Position numbers and translations under genes: made by a program | Assembly (NCBI GenBank): GCA_032209605.1 | Contig: JASFXZ010000003.1 | Location: forward strand, 36,048,762 to 36,112,761 | Direction: 5' to 3' | From: Mactromeris polynyma | Lineage: Eukaryota > Mollusca > Bivalvia > Venerida > Mactridae | DNA length: 64,000 nt | The notes under the pieces: model-generated | Seen by the model: the letters and a program-made list of their open reading frames with translations, nothing else | What the model was told of the DNA's origin: nothing | Database searches by the model: none | Shown: piece by piece, positions 1 through 9,316 of the stretch | Layout: each line of letters begins with the position of its first letter | How positions within the stretch are numbered: the first letter of the stretch is position 1

Positions 1-196
1 ACCAATCTACTCCCCCGTAAGAAACTGACAACTTTTCTACATATAAGTCAGAGTCAGAGGCGGAGAACAAATAACTTTGGATGCCTTATCTTCAGTCAAA
101 TTGTCACAGAAGAACATACGCCTCGTCCGAGTCTCGAACCCACGATTGTACGTATAGACCAGCAGTCGGGCGCTCTACCGACTGAGCTTACCGGAC
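1..196 (-). repeat. tRNA-derived SINE, cut by window edge
   Basis: Read on the minus strand, the stretch from about 195 to 121 has a tRNA-like head: an A-box-like AGCTCAGTCGGTAGAGC and a B-box GGGTTCGAGAC. After it (120 down to 1) comes a body whose wording (TTCTTCTGTGACAATTTGA, then AGTTGTCAGTTTCTTACGG) resembles, from memory, the Meta-type central domain of bivalve SINEs. The 3' end lies outside the window. Seen: boxes and body. Inferred: family name. Confidence 0.6.
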
Positions 197-2420
197 AGGT
201 GTATATTTTACAAGGTCAGGAATTTGAAAACCCACAATATGATTGTCCGAACAGGAAGTTACCTATACCGAATTAGATAACCAAAGCACAAAAGTGCTGT
301 TGGATGGTACCACTCGTCTCTGTAGTCAATCTGGCAACTCGTTGCGTACAAGTTTCCGTTTTGTAACTAAACAGTTTTATAATATCCAAGTATGTGTAAA
401 TAGGTAAGATGGTTTGCATGGAATAAAACTAAAACATAAGAAAGAAATGCGAAAAAGAATAAAAAAATATTGAAAAAAATATAGTAAACATTTTTTCCAA
501 GAGATCTTCAATCCGACTTGTTCTAGAAATGCTAGATTTTCAAACCGAAATAAAGAAAAATGCTCAGTAAAAATGGTAGAACCTTAACATTGCAAAACAA
601 GTGAAATGTTTGTCACGATTGTAAATAAATGAAATACAAAGATAAATGACCCTTTACGTAACTTTTGTGAATATTTAATCATAAAATGACATATTAAATT
701 ATATCAGCACGAACTTAGAGTAAAATCAGTATGCCCAGGCATAAAGTTATGATAACACTAGCTTGCCATAGGTTATGAGTTATCTTGTTGTAGTGGCGTA
801 TTTTCCAATTAATTTTCCAAGCACATAGTGAGATGTACGTAGAAAAATGACACCGATAATTTTCATCTACGATAAATCGCAATAAAGAACAACAGTACGT
901 CGATTTATATATATCCTTTAAACGCAGTCTGAACCCGAGTACACTCTCCTACGTGCGTTCGCTTAGCGAATTTATCGAGTTTATAGCGCTTACCGGCATT
1001 TCAAGTCTTGAGAACCGGTATGGTAGGGTACCCATCTGATAGACAGGTTCCCGTCGTACTGATATTACAAACTGTAATCAAACTCGTGTGTATTAATACA
1101 TTAATTTAAACCCCATCTAAACTCCACAGAAACAGCTAATTAGTTCACAAACCACTTTAGCAGGTCACCTTTTCAACATTTCATCTTATTGAAACGTTTA
1201 TGATATTATTTCGTGCGGTGAACTTTGGAACTACTTCGTTGTGTAGTAATTAGGATGTGGACGTTTTTGACATGTTACCGGCTTTCAGTCTTTTTTGTGT
1301 TTTGAAAACGGGAACCAATTGTTGTATGCCTCTCAAATTGACACATTACTAAAGACGGTACCTGAGCGGTAGCGTCCAAAAACGTATACCTATTCCGTAA
1401 TTAATATGTGATATACATAATTCGTACCAGTCGTAAATTTAACGGTCTTGGTGGCGGGGTATGAAACGAAATTCTAGAAGTTTGAGGGAAAATGAAACGC
1501 GCAGTTGAATGTATCGTTCTAGTAAAACAAGCTAACTTTATTGAAACATTTACTTACCTGGGTACTTGATATTTCTAAACTCGGTAGAGTGAGCGACAAT
1601 TACCATATTTCCAGGTTTGTGTACGGATTCTGCGTAAACTGTAAAACATCGTAAAAAGGTGACATACAGTAAAACTGCAATACTAAGACCACCCTTGGGA
1701 CCCTTGAAAACTGGTCTTCTTATTGAGCTTGAATAAAGGGCAAACAGGAAAATGGACTTGAAAATAAATTATTTTCTTAATTTGTCTTTTTTTTTCGAGT
1801 TGGTCTTATTATTGAGGTGGTCTTTAAGTGAGGTTTTACTGTACATGTAATATCAAAAGCATGTGATGAACTTTCAGGCGAATGGATTATCAATAAGAAT
1901 GTACATTTAGGTACACTTAAGATATTTTAACACACTGTGTACCAATGTAGCACACATTAATTACATATCTAACATTGATAATATCATCACTACTTTGTGT
2001 CACACTGTTGTAAATGTCAAGACGAAAGAATGAGTTCAAACTATAATTAGCGAGTCCTTTATCTTCCCAAGACACGTAGCCAGTCTACACATGTACGTCT
2101 GAACGTAAAATAATAATGTAAACACACGCCTCATTGTATCGTAGCTGCATGCAGCGTCTAGCTTAGACTCGTGCATTCACAAAAAAATCGTAATGCGCAA
2201 TTTGCAAGTTAATTTGCGGTAATAACATAAACTACTGACTGATTCATACAAAGCTACAGAAACAATGTACCACTCGTCATAGTTCAGCCAAGATACGCCT
2301 CAGATATCTCTATCAGTTCTCTTATCGGTACTAATACATCAACAATTGTGAACAATATACGAGCTCAGGAAGAACGATGAATGCAAATATAACGGAAATA
2401 AACGAAGTTCAGGTACTTAC
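197..2420 (-). other. intron 1 of universal stress protein gene (noncoding)
   Basis: No coding exon was recognised here on either strand. The stretch follows the splice donor of the universal-stress-protein exon at 2421-2559, so it is read as the start of that gene's first intron. It contains one pogo-like MITE (1667-1841) and AT-rich filler. The remaining exons of the gene should lie to the left, outside the window. Confidence 0.45.
1667..1841. mobile_element. pogo/Tc1-mariner-like MITE, copy 1
   Basis: The element is 175 bp. It starts CAGTAAAACTGC and ends in the complement of CAGTAAAACCTCACTTAAAG, and is flanked on both sides by TA (1665-1666 and 1842-1843), the target duplication expected for pogo/Tc1-mariner transposition. 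Its ends match the second copy at 38569-38730. No coding capacity, so it must be mobilised in trans. Superfamily assignment rests on the CAGT terminus and TA site. Confidence 0.65.
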
Positions 2421-2559
2421 ATTGAAGAGCATAATCCGAAAACTCACTCCCGTCCATGGCAATTATAACGGTTGTACCAGTCTTGGCGGGAACCGGGTTG
2501 GATCCACTAGTTTCGGCTGAGTCCGGGATCGAACCGTTGGTTTGAGCTTGTTCAGCCAT
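2421..2559 (-). CDS. universal stress protein (UspA family), first coding exon
   Basis: The ATG at 2559-2557 (context AAGAAATGG) opens 46 codons. A low-complexity head rich in S, P, N and T leads into TTVIIAMDGSEFSDYAL, which matches the first beta strand and nucleotide-binding start of the UspA fold (hydrophobic run, D-G/S-S, then an Ala/Leu helix). The exon ends at 2421, followed on the minus strand by a strong donor GTAAGTA, which leaves one base of a split codon. Reading on would give a short unrelated tail and a stop, which is why the splice is preferred. UspA-like proteins in molluscs are small cytosolic nucleotide-binding stress proteins of roughly 150-180 residues, so about three quarters of the protein is off the window. 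Family call is firm; exact paralogue unknown. Confidence 0.75.
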
Positions 2560-2759
2560 TTCTTAAAAGTATGAAATGAAAGTTAATTCACCAATATAAC
2601 ACGCTACTTTCAAATTTAAAATAAGTTCCCACACTCGAGTTAAAACTGTGAGAATAAAGCACTAGTTGACAGTGTTTACATTCGGCGTTAACTGCTACAC
2701 ACGCGTTCACAATCTACATGCAGACTGGTCGGGTTAAGTAGTTTGTTTTGTATAATACA

Positions 2760-2767
2760 TTTATAAA
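2760..2767 (-). promoter_or_regulatory. possible TATA box of the stress-protein gene
   Basis: On the minus strand TATAAATG lies about 200 bases upstream of the ATG at 2559, with no other start between. Position fits a core promoter with a 5' UTR of about 170 bases. Such motifs are common in AT-rich DNA, so this is only a suggestion. Confidence 0.25.
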
Positions 2768-3141
2768 TAGATTCATACAACAGCTGTGTATCTATCAATT
2801 TATTGTCGTTTGGTAGAAACAAAGCTTAGTTCTTTACGTTCAATAAATACACTTCGGTTGATACCTCGTGACACATATTTTAAGGAGTTTAAATTTAATC
2901 TGGTGAAGACGTGAGCATGGGGTTAACCTCCGGACTTCAAGGCCACCAATGACTGTTAACATAACATTTCAATTTCCTTGACACGCCGTTGATTGGTGTT
3001 TTCAGGTAGTATGGAGCTTTGTTCTATTGATGGTGTTTGAAACAACGACTCTAAGGAGTCTTAATTATTTTATGTTATCATTATTTACTTGTGTATACGT
3101 GTCTAAAATGTGGTGTGATGCTGTATATTGAACTCCTATAT

Positions 3142-3392
3142 CACTAGCGGATTAAGACGGGGGCGCACCCTGCGCGCGCCCCCTGGGCGCGCCCCTCTAA
3201 AATTGTCCAAGTGAACATGTTATTATAGGATGCAATATTTGCATAGAAGATACTAGAATATACATTTTACATTGAAATTAGGTAGAGATTTGGGGGAGGG
3301 GGGTCGATCTCAAACGTCCAATAACTCATTTAAATTCTGAATTGCGTCTACAAAGTACGCCCCCTCTAACGTCAGATACTGAGTCCGCCCTT
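3142..3392. mobile_element. GC-rich MITE-like element with imperfect inverted ends
   Basis: A GC-rich block (runs of GGGCGC and CGCGCGCC at 3159-3196) stands out from AT-rich surroundings. The left end CTAGCGGATTAAGACGGGGG and the complement of the right end, AAGGGCGGACTCAG, share GCGGA-N-AG, as imperfect terminal inverted repeats would. No coding frame. The target duplication is not clear, so boundaries are approximate. Confidence 0.4.
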
Positions 3393-3685
3393 GACCGATT
3401 ATAAATGCAGTCTGTAGTTTAGACCCACATTTGACAAGAATTCAATGCAATACGCGACATGTTTATCTAATTAATTGCTCTAACCCTGGTGCGACTACTT
3501 AATAGCCCTTATTTCTTCATAGTATGTTACTGATCACTCTTATCTATTTAGAAACAATACTGTTGGCTAGTTGGTAGTAGTCAATACATCTAGATAGAGA
3601 CAGTGAAAATATAGTATATTAAACTCAATGATATGTAATGCAAATGTCCACCGAAATGTTAACGAAATCAAAATATTCCGATTAT

Positions 3686-3888
3686 GATTTCCAACCAAGT
3701 TGCGTCATTTCCAGAAAACGTCACATATGTGACGTCACCATGTACTGACAGTAAGCAATATTTGCCCCATATGGTAATATGAAAACGAAGTGACCATATG
3801 GAGTAAAAAGTGTTTCCTGTTCGCAAATATTGACATCACATGTTGCGTTTTCTTGAAATAACGTCACTTACAGAAAAGGTTGTAAATC
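3686..3888. mobile_element. foldback MITE
   Basis: The two ends are imperfect inverted copies. The left arm (3686-3745) contains GATTTCCAACC, CGTCATTTCCAGAAAACG and CAATATTTGC. The complement of the right arm (3888 down to about 3825) contains GATTTACAACC, CGTTATTTCAAGAAAACG and AATATTTGC. Inside the left arm is an 18-bp perfect palindrome at 3718-3735 made of two CRE-type half sites around CATATG. No coding frame. Confidence 0.5.
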
Positions 3889-4289
3889 CCACAGCAGCGC
3901 TCAATATAAATTGTGCTGATATGTCTCATAAACATGTAAATGGATTTTTTCAGTTTACTACAGCTGTATACTTTATAACATATTAATTTTATACTCTACA
4001 GAGCTAGGATTATTTGGCAAAGTAGGCTCAAATTACAAGTCCTAAGAGTGTTGGTACGACTCAACCTAAATGCAGCTACGTCCCTGTTGAAAATGTTACA
4101 CTCAGTATAATGTGAAACAAATAAGTTCGTGTATATACATGTATGTCATTATGTTGGTATTCTGTTAAAAGTGTATACACGCAAGTTGATTATTGTGTTT
4201 TAATGTGTGGTATTACACAAAAATGCAATTAATAAATGACAATGGAGACATTTATGGCTTTCTCGTATGTCAAATGCAACATTTATTTA
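3889..4289. other. noncoding, nothing recognised
   Basis: AT-rich sequence between a foldback MITE and a SINE. Open frames here are short and have no recognisable motif. Confidence 0.6.
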
Positions 4290-4480
4290 TTCACAAACCG
4301 GTGAACTGTGCAAGTGGTAAAGAGTCAGCCTCGGGTGCTGAATGTCGTGGGTTCGAGCTTCGATCACGTCATATCAAAGTCGTTAAATTGGTATAAGTTG
4401 CTCCTTTTCCTACACTCAGCAATATAAGTGCAGTTCTAGGACTGCTTGGTCCAGTGCTATGAGAGAAACTCAAAATCTTT
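4290..4480 (+). repeat. tRNA-derived SINE
   Basis: The head has an A-box-like GTGCAAGTGGTAAAGAGTC at about 4309-4327 and a B-box GGTTCGAGCTTC at about 4350-4361. It is followed by a non-tRNA body (GTATAAGTTGCTCC, then AAGTGCAG, GGACTGCTTGGTCC and AGTGCTATGAGAG), a layout typical of molluscan tRNA SINEs. The tRNA part does not fold as an intact tRNA, so this is a retroposed copy. Confidence 0.55.
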
Positions 4481-5417
4481 ACAATAGTTTAATACAAAAA
4501 GTATAATTAACAATATGAAATTTGTTAAAGCAAGTTAAAATCGTACAATAGTATATCAGTCAAGCACCTAACATTCAAAACTTTTGTTCGAGGTAATACG
4601 AATGATTAATTAAGTACGCACTCGATCAGGAGTGTAAAACCCCTATGTTATAGATAAACGTGCTGTCCATTCCTGCGTTCAGTTACGGCTAACAGTTGCT
4701 CACGTTTTTGTTTTGTATCCCTGGCCCGTCGTATCAATTGACTGCACACGGGGAACCAACTTGCAAAACGTTACGAAACGTGAGCCGAAAATACATTTAC
4801 TAAGTGGTGCAAAAGAAAGTTGTGTATTTTTCTTAACCACTTCAGTTATACAAATTGTGAAGGATATGAACTTATATGTACATGAATGAGATCCGTGTAC
4901 AAGTATGTCAATGTTTCATTATATTCGCTCGACCCTCGTACCACACGTAATTGTCCGATGTACATAAACAAACGAGCCACAAGCGGACGGACGGACGTGT
5001 GAAAGAACGGACACACGCACGAACGAACTTAACTGGGTAAAATGACGTTTAATCCGACAGTATTTCTGTCAGACATAGTGTTGAGTTGATGGAAACTACG
5101 ATAGGATATTAACTTCGCGCAAAAAATGAGCGAAGTACAGTGTAATTTATATCTATGTTGTCGACGGGAAACATCTGATGTAGTAACTATGGCGTCTGAT
5201 TTCTGCCATGCCAAATTTTTGTTGAACATTTGGAACAACATATAAATGTCTCTTATTTCTATTAAACAAAAATGAAATCATAGGACCAAGAAGGAAGTTC
5301 AAAAACCTACGATATGAATACTTCAAACGTTGCCAAATGAATCTGATTTTCTGACATAAAAGTATTTATTTTTTATAGTATCACCCGTATTTAAAGGGCC
5401 TGTCATATCTGACTTAG
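4481..5417. other. noncoding, nothing recognised
   Basis: No coding or structural signal beyond a short GGAC-rich patch at about 4984-4996. Open frames of about 70 codons here show no family motif and are at the length expected by chance in AT-rich DNA. Confidence 0.6.
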
Positions 5418-5992
5418 GAAATAAAGTCAAGTTTGAGAAACACGAAAAATCGGTCATGGCGCTACCGGGAATCGAACCCAGGTCTACGGATAACCGGTCC
5501 GTTATGCTAACCACTACACCACAGCGACATGACGTCATTTTCGTGTAAATTTATCATAGATAAATTTATGATTAAGGTAAACTACACTTTGGACGAAGTT
5601 CGGGGCGAATTTTACACCCGCCACACAGCACTTAACACCAGCTGTAGTAAATAGTGAAATAAAGTCAAGTTTGAGAAACACGAAACATCGGTCAATGGCG
5701 CTACCGGGAATCGAACCCAGGTCTACGGATTACCGGTCCGTTATGCTAACCACTACACCACAGCGACATGACGTCATTTTCGTGTAAATGTATCATACAT
5801 AAATTTATGATTAAGGTAAATTACACTTTGGACGAAGTTCGGGGCGAATGTTTACACCCGCCACACAGCACTTAACACCAGCTGTAGTAAATAGTGAAAT
5901 AAAGTCAAGTTTGAGAAACACGAAAAATCGGTCAATGGCGCTACCGGGAATCGAACCCAGGTCTACGGATTACTGGTCCGTTATGCTAACCT
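5418..5992 (-). repeat. three tandem ~240-bp units, each with a tRNA-like sequence
   Basis: Units begin GAAATAAAGTCAAGTTTGAG at 5418, 5656 and 5896 (spacing 238 and 240). On the minus strand each carries a tRNA-like segment (5528-5458, 5767-5697, and a cut copy 5992-5937). Shared parts are the D-arm region GTGTAGTGGTTAGCAT, a perfect anticodon stem ACGGA/TCCGT, and the T-arm CTGGGTTCGATTCCCGG. The acceptor stem pairs at six of seven positions in the second copy. The would-be anticodon loops (CCGGTTA, CCGGTAA, CCAGTAA) have C instead of the invariant U at position 33, and neighbouring sequence is copied along. This argues for a tandem SINE-like family rather than working tRNA genes. Confidence 0.6.
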
Positions 5993-6094
5993 ACTGTCTG
6001 AGCACATTTACTTCCCGATTCATATCCTGTAATACCCCAGGCAGGTGGGTACACGGTTACCATTATTTAACCAGCTGGCGGCTCACCAACCGGC

Positions 6095-6166
6095 CATATT
6101 AGAACGGACCCCACCGTCGACCTCCCGTTCCTATGGCGAATGTCTAAACCACTCAGCCACGGAGAC
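6095..6166 (-). repeat. degenerate tRNA-like sequence (Ser/Leu type head)
   Basis: On the minus strand GTCTCCGTGGCTGAGTGG followed by TTTAGACATTCGCC looks like the 5' half of a class II tRNA (A-box TGGCTGAGTGG). No good B-box follows; the expected place reads GGTCGACGGTGGGG. It is best seen as a SINE head joined to the truncated third tRNA-like unit upstream. Confidence 0.35.
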
Positions 6167-7334
6167 ATGCGCGGTAACAATGAAGCATGTGGTTTTGATT
6201 TAGAATGGAAATTTATGTAAACAAAGACGTAAATTTTATTTTCGGTCGGTAAATTCTGACTCGATTCTGGCGGACGCTGCTCATAAAACAGAGAACATTT
6301 TGTCGCCGTTTTAGCAACGTTGTTTTGAGTTTTAGAGCTGACGTTTTGGCTAGACGAAACAACGAAATAACTTGCATCCAGAAATCAAAACGAAAATAGT
6401 GTAATTACAATTTTTGCTAAATGGTAAACCATCCTTCTCATAATTTTATTTAATTGCGAAAATATCTTAAAGTAAGGATCATGCAATTACATTTACAAAT
6501 ATTGAAAAATGGAGAAAACAAACGCCTATCATTGATACATAGATCGATCCAAAAAGTTGAAGAAGATGAATTAAAAAATAAAGTGTTCGCATAACATGTA
6601 GGGAAATCAGAAACGATTATATTTTAATACCTTTAACAGCAATTCCCCGAAACATGTTCTTGATCGCGAACCAATATCTGGCAATAGTATCAAAGAAAAT
6701 AAATCCTAGATGCGTCTATCGGGCGTCTATTTGGTGATAGGCAAGAATAAAATCAGGTTTGGCTCCTAGAAAAAATATTAATGCCTCCTCTGAGTATACG
6801 AAGAACAGCAATAGCAATGTTTATATGAAAGCACAAAAGATTTAAAAGTGATACAATATGAGATACTTAAAAACACAATGTTATTATTATTAAGATATTG
6901 AAATGCATCAGATTTTATTACAAATCGAATGGAACATTTATACTAAATTGAAATTTCATATGCGGTTTGTATCCTTTCAGTCGAAAACTTGAGAAATCTC
7001 AAAGGATTGTTCAAGAGCCCTCGTTCATGTATTTATATGCTATAAATCATCAGAACACCGCGGGGTTTCATCCATTTACTTCCGAAGGCTGTTTATTACG
7101 GAAGACACATTGTGTAACAATACACGAATATGGTTCTATAACTGACACTATATTACACACATTTCTTTGGCGATGAATTGCAAAACGTGAGACAGACATA
7201 TCGTGTGAGGCTGAGTAGTGCAGTATACTTGTCTGGTAGCCTGGTAGGACTGTCTTTACTGCGCTTCATGTCATATAAAAAATAAATAATCAGTTCTGAT
7301 CGACCTTGGAGCGAGAATGAAGCGACCAGAAGAG
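6167..7334. other. noncoding, insertion target of the LTR element
   Basis: No coding exon seen. It ends in AGAG (7331-7334), the target site duplicated by the LTR retrotransposon that follows. Confidence 0.6.
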
Positions 7335-7388
7335 TGTAACACAATGATATTGCAGGTAGCAATTTCATCGCTAGTTTTTCTATTGATG

Positions 7389-7866
7389 GTAATTAATAAT
7401 CTTGATTAGATCTATAGATGTTAATTAATAATCTTGCTGATCTAATATACACAAAGCTAATTATTTTCTATTACATCTCTGCTAAATCCATTGATGTTAA
7501 TTACGTCTCTTTATTATCCAATACTTACCCAATACACACTTGTTATTGTTGGAGGAAACAAGGCTAATAGGCATTAATTACTTAACACCTGCATAATAAT
7601 ACTTTGACTAATCAATTGGCATTTGTCTTAATTATGTTGATGATAATTTTATAGTGGTCAGTCAATATGGAATATCCATTAGGACTCAGAGACAATGGAT
7701 GTTAATTACGGTTTTGTTTTCATGTTGACGTCATAATATAACTGATAGGTATTTTGATTGACTTGTTATGAAGTTTATTGTACATATGGAATAGTAATTA
7801 TAAACATGTTATTGTCATGCATTTCTAGAGAAGGTATAAATACCCAGCGAAAAACTTAGAGAGTCA
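7389..7866 (+). promoter_or_regulatory. LTR promoter: TTAATTA motifs, CRE, TATA box and initiator
   Basis: Five TTAATTA-like words sit in U3 (about 7391, 7421, 7497, 7573, 7702), the first two inside a repeated AATTAATAATCTTG. A full palindromic CRE TGACGTCA is at 7726-7733. TATAAATA is at 7835-7842 and an initiator-like TCAGTT at 7864-7869, about 30 bases below the TATA box, the canonical distance. The same set recurs in the right LTR (CRE 15440-15447, TATA 15549-15556). Factor binding is inferred. Confidence 0.55.
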
Positions 7867-8125
7867 GTTTTGGAGTTTGAGTTTTGGGAGTTTAGGGTTT
7901 AGGTTTTGACAGCTATGAGAGTTTTAGAGTTTTGAAGTTGAGATTAGTTTGGGGAGCGAGAGGGCTATGTTGAACTTGGGTTGTAAGATGGGGTGTTTTA
8001 AGCTGACAGTATTTTAGAGCTAATAAGTTGTTACGAATTGAACATGGGACTTTGGCATTTTAAAGAGCTGGCGTATTTATACTTTGATTTGTTTTAACAT
8101 TTGGGTTGATAGTTTAGACTTATGA

Positions 8126-8131
8126 AATAAA
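8126..8131 (+). terminator. LTR polyadenylation signal
   Basis: AATAAA near the end of the LTR, repeated at 15840-15845 in the right LTR, where it would end the genomic transcript. About 65 bases remain to the LTR end, which fits a short U5. Confidence 0.6.
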
Positions 8132-8196
8132 TTTGTGTGGAACCAACGAGCCGTCTTCGTTATCTATGAAACCCGCATGAGGCGTGTGGTGTTACA

Positions 8197-8402
8197 TGGA
8201 TGATTTCTGGTGCGCAAGTGACCAGGATAGGAACAATTTGAACGAACTTAAATTGTCGCGGAAATCACAACAGAGGTACTAACAGAAACATACTGGGACA
8301 GAGGCGCTAGACGAGAAATACCAGGGGCGGACCATCATTGGTTGACGAAACGGGAAACACAGTATCGGTGAGTTATTGTTTATATCTATTCCTTTGGCAA
8401 AA
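8197..8402 (+). other. leader with primer-binding-site region
   Basis: Directly after the LTR the sequence reads TGGATGATTTCTGGTGCGC. A TGG start is what a tRNA CCA end would pair with, but the following bases did not match any tRNA 3' end I could recall; a second TGG at 8208 is an alternative. Primer identity is open. Confidence 0.4.
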
Positions 8403-9269
8403 ATGGCTAACCATGATATGGGCGAGGTTTTTAATAATTTGGCTACACAATTAGCAAACGTTTCGGCTGCAGTTGGCACTCAGGGTATTGCACAAATTGT
8501 TCCATCATTTGATGGTGATCCAAAGAAATTTAAGACATGGGTAAAATCAATTGAAAAATATGCAGTTCTTACTGGTCTCCCAGATGACAAAAAGAAATTA
8601 GTGGCTTATCAATCAAGTCAGGGTCCTGTAAGCGATTTTATTCAAAGATATCTAAATGATCATCCAATGGCAAATTGGGACGGGTTTAAGGGAGAATTAG
8701 CATCTAGGTTTGCAGAAATAACTGACGCACAACATGCATTTATGATTTTAAGAAATGTTAGACAGAAACCTAATGAAAATGTACAATTATTTGCGGAAAG
8801 ACTGCTTGGTTTAGCTGAAGAAGCATTTGCTGGACCGCAAGGCGATGTACACAGTGTAGAACGACAATTAGTTGGGTTTTTCATAGATGGGTTAGCGCAT
8901 GATTATTTAAGAATGAAAATAATGCGGGCAAATCCTGCAACGTTACAAGCTGCAGTAACTAACGCAATGGCAGAGCAAAATGTAAGAGCTAGGTTTAATC
9001 TGCGGACTAGGAGGGGAAATGATAACTTAAATTCTGGGTTTGAATCTATGGAAGTCGATCATTATCGGCCGACAAGAAGATGCAATTATTGTAAGAAGCC
9101 GGGTCATTCAGAACAAAATTGCATGAACAAACATAAACAAATAAATGCAGTAGAAAGGGAGTGGGTCAAAAGAAATTATGATCATATAGAGTGTTGGAAT
9201 TGTGGGCAAAAGGGGCACATAAGAATGCATTGTAGGAAATTTAACCAGGGTACGTTTCAGGGAAACTAA
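8403..9269 (+). CDS. gag: Gag polyprotein of LTR retrotransposon
   Basis: 288 residues from the ATG at 8403 (context AAAAATGG). The frame is open further up, but only from non-ATG codons, so this start is chosen. The N-terminal two thirds is a helical capsid-like region with a retrotransposon-gag layout (F-D-G-D-P-K-K-F near the start, then a W-D-G-F-K segment and L-F-A-E-R-L). The C-terminus carries two CCHC zinc knuckles, C227-X2-C230-X4-H235-X4-C240 and C264-X2-C267-X4-H272-X4-C277, which package RNA. Gag assembles the intracellular particle in which the RNA is copied. The stop TAA at 9267-9269 directly follows a slippery heptamer, so part of the product should continue into pol. Confidence 0.93.
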   Translation: MANHDMGEVFNNLATQLANVSAAVGTQGIAQIVPSFDGDPKKFKTWVKSIEKYAVLTGLPDDKKKLVAYQSSQGPVSDFIQRYLNDHPMANWDGFKGELASRFAEITDAQHAFMILRNVRQKPNENVQLFAERLLGLAEEAFAGPQGDVHSVERQLVGFFIDGLAHDYLRMKIMRANPATLQAAVTNAMAEQNVRARFNLRTRRGNDNLNSGFESMEVDHYRPTRRCNYCKKPGHSEQNCMNKHKQINAVEREWVKRNYDHIECWNCGQKGHIRMHCRKFNQGTFQGN

Positions 9270-9304
9270 AACTCTCCTTTCATGCCGAAGCCAATGTTAG
9301 GAGA
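9260..9304 (+). promoter_or_regulatory. gag-pol -1 frameshift signal
   Basis: In the gag frame the last codons are split G|GGA|AAC|TAA, so 9260-9266 is GGGAAAC, a canonical X-XXY-YYZ heptamer. A -1 slip enters the pol frame, which is open from 9245. Six bases downstream TCTCCT (9273-9278) can pair with AGGAGA (9299-9304), at the spacing usual for a stimulatory stem or pseudoknot. The pairing is short, so the structure is less certain than the heptamer. Confidence 0.75.
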
Positions 9305-9316
9305 AATAAATTACCA

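Larger units (their letters stand above)
7335..8196 (+). repeat. left LTR
   Basis: 862 bp, matched by 15049-15910 at a constant offset of 7714. U3 runs to about 7865 and holds a CRE, several TTAATTA motifs and a TATA box; R starts at about 7866; a polyadenylation signal AATAAA sits at 8126-8131, so U5 is short. R and U5 are G/T-rich with repeated GAGTTTTGG-like words. Confidence 0.95.

Noticed and set aside
5458..5767. Functional tRNA genes
   Set aside because: They fold fairly well, but position 33 is C in all copies, acceptor pairing is imperfect and the flanks are duplicated with them.
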